Assembly (NCBI GenBank): GCA_017555925.1 | Contig: JAFZFL010000237.1 | Span: 1-5,030 of the forward strand | DNA from: Bacteroidales bacterium | GTDB lineage: Bacteria; Bacteroidota; Bacteroidia; Bacteroidales; UBA932 | Direction of reading: 5' to 3' | DNA: 5,030 nt | Shown: piece by piece, positions 1 to 5,030 of the stretch | Position numbering within the stretch: position 1 is the first letter of the stretch | Layout: the number at the start of each line of letters is the position of its first letter | The notes under the pieces: generated by a model | The model's input: the letters and a program-made list of their open reading frames with translations, nothing else | What the model was told of the DNA's origin: nothing | Database searches by the model: none | Translations under genes and position numbers: made by a program

Positions 1-1302
1 ATCATTGGCAACAGCTGCCTGACGACCCTCTTCCTCAGTAGCGGCATCTTTAGTGTATGCTGCATCATAAACATGACCAAAAGATTGGTCTACAGGAACC
101 CATCCTATACCCTCATAGTAGGCCTCGGCCCAGTCGTGAAGGTTCACATCTCCAGGATGGAACATCCAACCGCTCTGCCATCTTGCAGGAATGCCGGCAT
201 AACGGGCCATTGTTATGAACAACAGGCCAACCTGTCCGCAATCTCCATGTTTGTTGTCAATAACATATTGTGGTATATTCTCAATGGTTGAGTATTCGCG
301 TGCGCTTGCCCATGGGTATGTTTTGCCAATGTAGTCAAAAATCTTCACGCTCTTGAGGTAAGGATTCTGCTCATTGCCTACAATACTGTCGGTGATACGT
401 TTGATGTCATCTGTAAATATTACATGTGTCTCTCTCTCCGCTGTGTACTTTTTGTAGAGTTCACTCTCCTTATTGTAAGGTTTTACATCTTCAGGATTGA
501 ACTTTATCCATTTGTTGTAAGAGGTGTAGCTCAACTCATAACTGAAGACAGCAGCAGTGTCGCTGTGCGCAACCTTCTCCATATATATGCTCTTGTGAGG
601 GTAGCTTTCTGGAGCAATGATATACTCGGGTTGGGATGTGGCAAGGAGTTTTATATTCTTGTGCTTCTCGTTGTTTCTTGGATATGGCATCCATACACGA
701 ATCATTTCCCCTGCCGGAACCTCTCCTGCCGGAACTGTAATTGTATAGCGTATCTTCATATTGACAGGCATAACCATCTTGCCTGTAGTTGAGTATCCTT
801 TTCCAACGGCTTCTGTTACTTTAGGCAGATACTCGCCCAAAAAAATGTCAAGTTCATCTGACTGTCGGCCTTGAATGCCTTTCTGTTTCTGTTGTGCCTC
901 TTTGCTTATTCTGAAGAGGTTGCGTGCAGCATTCCAGAAATATCTCTTCTCTCCGTCAATAACTTTGCACTCCAAAGCACCCTCAGCCTCCCATTTGGCA
1001 AGCTCTTCAGGTGTAACCTCGGGATAACGCTCCTTGATGAAGGCTATGACGGTTGAATCGTTTTTATTGAAATCCTTGCGGATGCGGTTCATTATTTCCA
1101 GGCGGAAGTTGAGGTCATATATCTCCCTCTTTGAAAGGGAGTCGGTTGCAATCTTCAATTTGATTATCTGCTCTGCAGCAGTATAATCACCTTTTCTAAT
1201 CATGTTGTCTATGTTCTCAGTGCTGAACATAGCCTTATTAGAAAATTGTCCACATCCGAAGAGTACGGATATGGACAAAATCATAAAAAATAGTTTTTTC
1301 AT
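1..1302 (-). CDS. Transglutaminase-fold lipoprotein, C-terminus cut by the window edge
   Basis: The frame is open from the ATG at 1302 to base 1 (434 codons, no stop seen), so the 3' end lies outside the window. The N-terminus is a lipoprotein signal: MKK, a hydrophobic stretch, then VLFGC with Cys17 as the likely lipidated residue, so the product is probably membrane-anchored in the envelope. Residues 30-170 are charged and helical-looking (the GDYTAAEQ stretch resembles a TPR-like helix); I cannot assign that part. Residues 180-270 look like a beta-rich domain. The transglutaminase-like core (PF01841 type) spans about 315-415, with the full triad visible: Cys355 in GDCGQVG, His389 in LHDWAEAYY and Asp404 in PVDQSFG. 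In this superfamily the triad usually marks a papain-like protease, amidase or crosslinking enzyme; the substrate here is unknown. The gene starts 16 bases after the efp stop without its own promoter motif, so it is probably co-transcribed with efp. Confidence 0.9.
   Translation of the reverse strand, partial: MKKLFFMILSISVLFGCGQFSNKAMFSTENIDNMIRKGDYTAAEQIIKLKIATDSLSKREIYDLNFRLEIMNRIRKDFNKNDSTVIAFIKERYPEVTPEELAKWEAEGALECKVIDGEKRYFWNAARNLFRISKEAQQKQKGIQGRQSDELDIFLGEYLPKVTEAVGKGYSTTGKMVMPVNMKIRYTITVPAGEVPAGEMIRVWMPYPRNNEKHKNIKLLATSQPEYIIAPESYPHKSIYMEKVAHSDTAAVFSYELSYTSYNKWIKFNPEDVKPYNKESELYKKYTAERETHVIFTDDIKRITDSIVGNEQNPYLKSVKIFDYIGKTYPWASAREYSTIENIPQYVIDNKHGDCGQVGLLFITMARYAGIPARWQSGWMFHPGDVNLHDWAEAYYEGIGWVPVDQSFGHVYDAAYTKDAATEEEGRQAAVAND
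706..735 (-). repeat. Tandem 15-base duplication encoding VPAGE twice
   Basis: Two adjacent 15-base units inside the transglutaminase-like gene encode VPAGE-VPAGE (residues 190-199). They differ only at two third-codon positions. This looks like an in-frame tandem duplication lengthening a loop just after a predicted beta strand (RYTITVPAGE) and before MIRVWMPYP. It does not disturb the reading frame. It could also be an old family feature and not a recent event. Confidence 0.7.
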
Positions 1303-1318
1303 AAGTAAGGTTGTGACA

Positions 1319-1885
1319 CTATTTTACACGCTCACCGTATGAACGGTCTTCTGTCTTAACTCTGATTTTTTCTCCTTGTTGGATGAAAAGTGGAACCATG
1401 ATGATTGCTCCTGTCTCAAGAGTAGCCTCTTTCTGAGCATTTGTTGAAGCAGTATCACCTTTAACTGCCGGCTCTGTGTAAGTAACTTCCAACTCTACAA
1501 ATTGAGGAAGCTCGCAAGTAAGGCATCTCTCCTCATCTGCCAAGAACATCATCTCAACTGATTGGCCCTCTTTCATAAGGTCTGCATTCTCAACGAAGTC
1601 AGTATCCAAGTGAATCTGGTCAAAAGTCTCTGAGTGCATGAAGTTGTAACCATCCTCATCTTTGTACAAGAATTGGTAAGGTCTTCTCTCTACTGTAATA
1701 ATGTCAATCTTCTCACCTGCAGAGAATGTGTTGTCAAGAGTTTTTCCATTCTCAAGGTTTTTGAATTTAGTCTTTACGAAAGCAGGACCTTTTCCTGGTT
1801 TAACGTGTTGGAAATAAATTAGTTTACAAGGTTTGCCGTTATAGCTGAAGTACAAACCGTTTTTAAAATCTGCTGTAGTTGCCAT
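1319..1885 (-). CDS. efp: Translation elongation factor P (EF-P)
   Basis: EF-P binds between the ribosomal P and E sites and relieves stalling at consecutive prolines. The protein is 188 residues, the usual family length, with the three expected beta-barrel domains: an N-terminal KOW-like domain (about 3-62), a central OB domain (about 66-122) and a C-terminal OB domain (about 129-185) containing the signature ETGAIIMVPLFIQQGEKIRV. The tip loop reads HVKPGKGPAF, which puts Lys32 at the position modified in many bacteria. A lysine here fits lysylation- or aminopentanol-type modification, or none, and argues against the arginine rhamnosylation (EarP) type. No modification enzyme gene is visible in the window. 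The start follows an A/T-rich leader without a Shine-Dalgarno. The gene follows ispH by 63 bases but has its own promoter motif, and is followed after 16 bases by the lipoprotein gene. Confidence 0.97.
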   Translation of the reverse strand: MATTADFKNGLYFSYNGKPCKLIYFQHVKPGKGPAFVKTKFKNLENGKTLDNTFSAGEKIDIITVERRPYQFLYKDEDGYNFMHSETFDQIHLDTDFVENADLMKEGQSVEMMFLADEERCLTCELPQFVELEVTYTEPAVKGDTASTNAQKEATLETGAIIMVPLFIQQGEKIRVKTEDRSYGERVK

Positions 1886-1917
1886 ATATTTTTATAAATG
1901 ATAATTCTTTGAGGGCG

Positions 1918-1948
1918 CAAATATAGTAAAAATTAAGGTATTACACAA
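1918..1948 (-). promoter_or_regulatory. Predicted Bacteroidota-type promoter of efp
   Basis: On the minus strand, TATATTTG (1925 down to 1918) matches the TAnnTTTG -7 consensus exactly. A TTG at 1948-1946 lies 20 bases upstream, at the expected -33 position. The -33 triplet directly abuts the ispH stop codon. Transcription should begin near 1913, giving a leader of roughly 28 bases before the efp ATG. The call rests on motif and spacing only. Confidence 0.65.
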
Positions 1949-2908
1949 TTATAGATTTCTCAGGAACTCGGCAACCTCTTCAAGTTGCCATTTTGGGGTT
2001 GAGGTGGCTCCGCATATGCCAACACTGTCTCCGTCTGCAAACCACTCTCTCTCTATTTGCCCTACACCCTGAATGTGATAGGAGTGTCCGTTGGCTCCAC
2101 GGCACAAATCATAGAGTACTTTACCGTTGGAGCTCTCCCTGCCGCTTACGAATATAATTACCGATTTGCTTTTTGCAAACTGCACAAGATTTGAGTGCCG
2201 TTGTGCCACCTGTCGGCAAATGGTGTCGTGTATCTTTATAAATTCTCCCGCCTGCTCAAAACTGCAGCCTCTGGCAGATGCAATGCTCTCCTGTATTCTC
2301 CTGCACACAAGCTTGTACTCTTGCGGATCTTTTGTTGTCTGGGAGAATATGTAGACCGGTCTTGTGAAATCAATTTCAGACAATCCTTTAATTGAGCAGC
2401 CATCATTGGAGTGAATGACATCTGTGATTACCGCATCAGAATTTACCTGTCCCACAAGTCCGTTTACCTCGGCATGCCCCTCTTTTCCAAAGATGACTAT
2501 CTGTCCTTTCTCTCCCTCTCTATCCTCACCTCCAACAGATTTGTATGTCTCCCTTATCCTCTCCTGAAGTTTGAGCACTACAGGACAGGTGCAGTCAATA
2601 AGCTTGATGCCATTCTCTTTGGCTATGGCATACGTGCATGGGGGTTCGCCATGAGCCCTGATGAGAACAGTTGTATTGCGCATCTGCTTCATCTCTCCAA
2701 TATCAATGACGGTAAGCCCTTTTTTATGCAACCTTTCAAGTTCTGCGTTGTTGTGTACTATTGCTCCAAGTGAGTATAATTGTCCGGCGGTATTGTTCTG
2801 TCCGGCACTCCCGGCAATCTGGTCAAGGTTTCTTTCGGCTGTCTCTACAGCCCTTATCACACCGTTGCAGAACCCCGAGCCTCTATCTATTTCAACCTGA
2901 AGATTCAT
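1949..2908 (-). CDS. ispH: 4-hydroxy-3-methylbut-2-enyl diphosphate reductase (IspH/LytB)
   Basis: IspH is the last enzyme of the MEP pathway: a cytosolic [4Fe-4S] enzyme that reduces HMBPP to IPP and DMAPP. The three cluster cysteines are visible: Cys14 in GSGFCNGV, Cys108 in DCTCPVV and Cys231 in HDTICRQV. Substrate-binding motifs are also present: His52 (IVHN), His86 (RAHGEPP), His145 and Glu147 (GHAEVNG), Thr191/Thr192 (SQTT), SSNGK at 259-263 and ATSTP at 301-305. The protein is 319 residues, longer than the roughly 290 I expect for relatives. The extra length seems to come from two hydrophilic insertions, about residues 29-43 and 123-136. Ten cysteines is many. Met1 is chosen because EIDRGSGFC begins only five residues later, as usual in the family. 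It is divergent from cmk and upstream of efp on the same strand. Confidence 0.97.
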   Translation of the reverse strand: MNLQVEIDRGSGFCNGVIRAVETAERNLDQIAGSAGQNNTAGQLYSLGAIVHNNAELERLHKKGLTVIDIGEMKQMRNTTVLIRAHGEPPCTYAIAKENGIKLIDCTCPVVLKLQERIRETYKSVGGEDREGEKGQIVIFGKEGHAEVNGLVGQVNSDAVITDVIHSNDGCSIKGLSEIDFTRPVYIFSQTTKDPQEYKLVCRRIQESIASARGCSFEQAGEFIKIHDTICRQVAQRHSNLVQFAKSKSVIIFVSGRESSNGKVLYDLCRGANGHSYHIQGVGQIEREWFADGDSVGICGATSTPKWQLEEVAEFLRNL

Positions 2909-2950
2909 TTTGAATTGTCCAATAAAATTAAAAACAGTTTATCATATTAT

Positions 2951-2972
2951 TCCCGACAGAAAACTGTCGGGA
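2951..2972. repeat. Perfect inverted repeat (9-bp stem, 4-base loop) between ispH and cmk
   Basis: TCCCGACAG, then AAAA, then CTGTCGGGA: every one of the nine stem positions is complementary, and six of the nine pairs are G-C, in an otherwise very A/T-rich 98-base region. It lies next to the predicted ispH -7 box and just upstream of the predicted cmk promoter. No T-run follows it in either direction and no gene ends here, so it is not a rho-independent terminator. It could be an operator for a dimeric regulator or a stem-loop at the 5' end of the ispH mRNA. A dispersed intergenic repeat is also possible. Confidence 0.85.
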
Positions 2973-2980
2973 CAAAAATA
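2973..2980 (-). promoter_or_regulatory. Candidate -7 box for ispH
   Basis: Read on the minus strand this is TATTTTTG, an exact match to TAnnTTTG. No TTG is present 19-21 bases upstream, so the -33 element is weak or missing. A start near 2968 would give a leader of about 60 bases, beginning inside or at the edge of the inverted repeat. A poorer alternative, TAATTTTA at 2930-2923 on the minus strand, is one mismatch from consensus and would give a very short leader. Confidence 0.45.
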
Positions 2981-2993
2981 GAAAAAAATATTG

Positions 2994-3001
2994 TACTTTT
3001 G
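2994..3001 (+). promoter_or_regulatory. Candidate -7 box for cmk
   Basis: TACTTTTG matches TAnnTTTG exactly and is followed by C, as is common in Bacteroidota promoters. It ends only five bases before the cmk ATG at 3007, so the transcript start should fall at or within a few bases of the start codon. No TTG is found at the expected -33 position (around 2971-2974). That position overlaps the opposing ispH -7 box. Confidence 0.55.
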
Positions 3002-3006
3002 CGGTT

Positions 3007-3717
3007 ATGGAGAACAGAAGGATAATTATAGCTATAGACGGTTATTCGTCTACCGGGAAAAGCAGTTTTGCAAAGCTGATTGCCAGTAAGTTGGGGTATA
3101 TTTATGTTGATACTGGTGCAATATATAGGGCCGTTACATATTTTGCTTACAGCTGTGGTTTTATAGACAGCAGGTGCAAGATTAAGGAGGAGTGGCTTAA
3201 GAAGGCCATCAAGGGGATAAGGGTAACTTTCAGACAAACCGGAGAGAATGGCAAATCTGAGACCTACCTTAATGATGTGAATGTTGAGAGGCAAATACGA
3301 ACGATGGAGATTTCCAACAAGGTGAGTTACATTTCTGTGCTTCCATTTGTGAGAAATTATGTAGATGGTATCCTTAAGGAATTTGGCAAGAGCAAAGGGG
3401 TGGTGATGGATGGCCGTGATATTGGTACGGCTGTGTTTCCCGATGCTGAACTTAAAATATTTATGACGGCGTCTGCTCAAGTGAGGGCGGAGCGCAGATT
3501 CAAGGAGTTGCAGGATAAGGGTGCCAAGGAGAGTTTTGAAGAGGTTCTTAAAAATATAGAAGAGAGGGATTACATAGATGCCAATAGGGAGACTGCTCCG
3601 CTTATGCGTGCAGAGGATGCCATTCTTTTGGATAACAGCAATATGACTATAGACCAGCAGATGGAGTGGCTCGACTGTATACTTAAGGAGAGGTTCTCTT
3701 TTGGACTTTTTAACTAA
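3007..3717 (+). CDS. cmk: Cytidylate kinase (CMP/dCMP kinase)
   Basis: Cmk transfers phosphate from ATP to CMP or dCMP in the cytosol, feeding CTP, dCTP and phospholipid precursor pools. At 236 residues it has normal family length. The P-loop is GYSSTGKS at 12-19. The nucleotide-binding YVDTGAIYRAV follows at 33-43, and DGRDIGTAVFPDA (135-147) is the CMP-binding signature with Arg137 and Asp138. The lid-region ERD..D..R motif is at 186-194 (Asp188, Asp191, Arg194), followed by PLMRAEDA at 198-205. The stretch before DGRDIG reads KEFGKSKG where many homologues have a Gln/Arg-rich segment, a mild divergence. No in-frame start lies upstream, and the P-loop needs the N-terminus shown. There is no Shine-Dalgarno. 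The gene ends in tandem TAA stops (3715-3720), and the next gene starts 15 bases later, so an operon is likely. Confidence 0.96.
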   Translation: MENRRIIIAIDGYSSTGKSSFAKLIASKLGYIYVDTGAIYRAVTYFAYSCGFIDSRCKIKEEWLKKAIKGIRVTFRQTGENGKSETYLNDVNVERQIRTMEISNKVSYISVLPFVRNYVDGILKEFGKSKGVVMDGRDIGTAVFPDAELKIFMTASAQVRAERRFKELQDKGAKESFEEVLKNIEERDYIDANRETAPLMRAEDAILLDNSNMTIDQQMEWLDCILKERFSFGLFN

Positions 3718-3732
3718 TAAAAGACAGGGTAT

Positions 3733-4695
3733 ATGAGAGTTGCAGTTCTGGATCTGGGAACAAATGTGTTCAATATGCTGCTGGCAGATTTTACTCGAGA
3801 GGGGTGCAGATATGTAAAGGAGTTCAAGTGTGCTGCCAAGTTGGGCGGAGGCGGATTATCTTCTGGTGTGATAGCTGCAAGTGCCTTTGACACCGCGTGT
3901 GCGGCAATGGAGCGTATAATGGAGCAGATTGAGTTGAATGGTGGGGCAGATTATATAATTCCGTATGCAACATCGGCTGTGAGAGATGCAGCCAATGGTA
4001 ACGAGTTTGTTGCTCTTATGCGTGAAAAGTTTGGTGTTGAAGTGCGTGTAATACCCGGTGAGCGTGAGGCGGAGTTCATATTCAAAGGAATAATACGGAG
4101 TTTGCCCGAAGGTGTTTTTGCCGCTTCGGAGAATGGTGCAATTCCTGGGCAAAGAAAAAATATTCTTATGCTGGATATAGGTGGAGGCAGCAATGAGTTT
4201 ATAATATCTGACGGAAAAGAGATTCTTTGGAAAGAGAGTTTTCCTATAGGTATGGCCAGAATGAGGGAGAAGTTCAACTATGAAGAGCCTATTGCCAATA
4301 GTGTAATTGAGGAGTTTGAACAATTCTGTAATGGAGTGCTTGAGCCTTTGTGGGAGCAGATTGAGATTTACAGGCCACAGCTCTTTGTTGGCTCTTCGGG
4401 CTCGTTTGATACCTTTAAGGATCTGATGTTTGGGCCGGAGGTTGAGTATAAGCCATGCCGTGTGCTGCCGGCTGATGATTTGTTGGCTCTTCATGAAAAG
4501 CTTTTGCTTTCAACCGCGCAAGAGCGTCTGGCAATGCCAAGGATGTCTCCAATAAGGGTAGATTATATAGTTTTGGCCTCAGTGTTTACACAAATGGTCT
4601 TAAGAAGGGTGCAACCCGAGGTGATATATCAGTCGGCCTACTCGCTAAAAGAGGGGGCAATGGCAGAGCATTATGAAAATTGGCTTGATAGTTGA
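3733..4695 (+). CDS. Ppx/GppA-family phosphatase (exopolyphosphatase or pppGpp hydrolase)
   Basis: The protein is a 320-residue ASKHA-fold phosphatase of the short type, without the C-terminal HD-like domain of E. coli Ppx. Members hydrolyse terminal phosphates of polyphosphate and/or convert pppGpp to ppGpp; sequence alone does not settle which. Motifs in order: phosphate-1 loop LDLGTNVFNMLLAD (6-19), ATSAVRDA (79-86), GEREAEFIF (109-117, with Glu110/Glu112 at the catalytic-Glu position), phosphate-2 loop LDIGGGSNEFII (147-158), FPIGMARM (170-177) and the adenosine-like loop GSSGSFDTF (220-228). Residues 122-142 look like a loop insertion. LGGGGL at 37-42 replaces the more usual LG(E/D)GL. 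The start follows GGG at 3727-3729, only three bases from the ATG. It probably shares a transcript with cmk and with the regulator gene 30 bases downstream. Confidence 0.92.
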   Translation: MRVAVLDLGTNVFNMLLADFTREGCRYVKEFKCAAKLGGGGLSSGVIAASAFDTACAAMERIMEQIELNGGADYIIPYATSAVRDAANGNEFVALMREKFGVEVRVIPGEREAEFIFKGIIRSLPEGVFAASENGAIPGQRKNILMLDIGGGSNEFIISDGKEILWKESFPIGMARMREKFNYEEPIANSVIEEFEQFCNGVLEPLWEQIEIYRPQLFVGSSGSFDTFKDLMFGPEVEYKPCRVLPADDLLALHEKLLLSTAQERLAMPRMSPIRVDYIVLASVFTQMVLRRVQPEVIYQSAYSLKEGAMAEHYENWLDS

Positions 4696-4720
4696 TTGTA
4701 GCCGACAAGTTAAAATTTAT

Positions 4721-4725
4721 AGGAG
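4721..4725 (+). promoter_or_regulatory. AGGAG motif directly abutting the regulator start codon
   Basis: AGGAG touches the ATG at 4726 with no spacer, whereas a working Shine-Dalgarno normally sits about 5-9 bases away. The start is still preferred because MKVLIVDDE is the canonical receiver-domain N-terminus and no nearby alternative start fits. The motif may be chance, in keeping with the weak use of Shine-Dalgarno pairing in Bacteroidota. Confidence 0.35.
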
Positions 4726-5030
4726 ATGAAAGTACTTATTGTAGATGACGAAAGGAGTATAAGAAATACCCTGAAAGATATTCTTGAATTTGAGGGCCAT
4801 AATGTAGATTTGGCTCAGGACGGTAAAGAGGGGCTTGACAAGGCATTGCAAGGCAATTATGATGTGGTGTTCTGTGATATAAAGATGCCTGGAATGGATG
4901 GCGTTGAGGTTCTTGAGAAGTTGGTGGAGAATGGGGTGGATACCTCAATTGTGATGATTTCGGGTCATGGGACAATCGATACGGCCGTTGAGTGCATAAA
5001 GAAGGGAGCATTTGATTTTATACAGAAACC
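4726..5030 (+). CDS. Response regulator, receiver domain (probably NtrC-type), C-terminus cut by the window edge
   Basis: The visible 101 complete codons plus two bases form nearly a whole CheY-like receiver domain. The acidic pocket is Asp7/Asp8 (VDDE), the phosphoacceptor is Asp51 in FCDIKMPGMDG, the switch residue is Ser79 in MISGHG, and the conserved lysine is Lys101 in FIQKP. The run GHGTIDTAVECIKKGAFDFIQKP (80-102, read in two parts: GHGTIDTAVE and IKKGAFDFIQKP) is typical of receivers fused to AAA+ sigma-54 activator domains. I therefore expect an NtrC/NtrX-like regulator, but no AAA+ or DNA-binding part is in view. No partner histidine kinase is visible. The gene begins 30 bases after the Ppx/GppA gene with no clear promoter or terminator between them, which suggests co-transcription. 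Confidence 0.92.
   Translation, partial: MKVLIVDDERSIRNTLKDILEFEGHNVDLAQDGKEGLDKALQGNYDVVFCDIKMPGMDGVEVLEKLVENGVDTSIVMISGHGTIDTAVECIKKGAFDFIQK

Noticed and set aside
424..792. Plus-strand open frame (122 codons) inside the transglutaminase-like gene
   Set aside because: It is antisense to an uninterrupted 434-codon frame with an intact catalytic triad, and its Cys/Leu/Tyr-rich product looks like a frame shadow.
2951..2972. Inverted repeat as a rho-independent terminator
   Set aside because: Neither direction has a T-run after the stem, and both flanking genes start here, so there is no transcript to end.
2947..3480. Minus-strand open frame (177 codons) opposite cmk and the divergent promoter region
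   Set aside because: It overlaps the P-loop and CMP-binding parts of cmk and runs through the inverted repeat and promoter boxes. The product shows no recognisable motif.
3856..4494. Long minus-strand open frame (212 codons) opposite the Ppx/GppA gene
   Set aside because: It lies wholly antisense to a gene with clear family motifs, its product resembles no family I know, and its composition looks like a mirror of the coding strand.
4696..4725. Possible separate promoter or terminator between the phosphatase and regulator genes
   Set aside because: No TAnnTTTG box, hairpin or T-run is visible in these 30 bases.
4736..5011. Minus-strand open frame (91 codons) opposite the response regulator
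   Set aside because: The plus strand encodes a complete receiver signature. The antisense product is rich in Pro, His and Ser, as expected of a shadow.
1..5030. Mobile element, CRISPR array, tRNA/rRNA or phage-defence island
   Set aside because: All the sequence is accounted for by six housekeeping or signalling genes with short gaps. I found no transposase, array of repeats, cloverleaf, or defence-type domain.

Overview
The window looks like a piece of a Bacteroidales-type (Bacteroidota) chromosome. The evidence is direct: upstream regions carry the TAnnTTTG '-7' promoter motif typical of this phylum, Shine-Dalgarno sequences are weak or absent, starts are preceded by A/T-rich stretches, and the IspH, Cmk and Ppx proteins have sequence signatures I associate with Bacteroidota (for example RAHGEPP and SSNGK in IspH). 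Base composition is moderate and AT-leaning. I cannot name a genus.

The layout is two divergent gene sets separated by 98 bases (2909-3006). Leftward (minus strand) run ispH (isoprenoid biosynthesis), efp (translation elongation factor P) and a transglutaminase-fold lipoprotein that is cut by the left edge. Rightward (plus strand) run cmk (CMP/dCMP kinase), a Ppx/GppA-family phosphatase, and the receiver domain of a response regulator cut by the right edge. Coding density is very high. Gaps within each set are 63, 16, 15 and 30 bases, and no stretch over 300 bases lacks a gene.

The most interesting non-coding part is the divergent region. It holds a perfect 9-bp inverted repeat around a 4-base loop (2951-2972) and two opposed -7 boxes (2973-2980 minus, 2994-3001 plus). 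They are so close that each promoter's expected -33 region falls on the other's -7 box. The cmk box lies so near the ATG that its mRNA is predicted to be leaderless or almost so. efp has its own promoter in the gap after ispH, and efp plus the lipoprotein gene probably form a two-gene unit. The plus-strand genes look like one operon.

The genes are mostly housekeeping (isoprenoid precursor, translation, nucleotide metabolism), joined to a polyphosphate/ppGpp-type phosphatase and a signalling regulator. I see no mobile element, CRISPR array, RNA gene, or convincing new multi-gene system. The points worth following are the compact divergent control region, the efp-transglutaminase pairing, the loop insertions in IspH, and the Ppx-regulator linkage.
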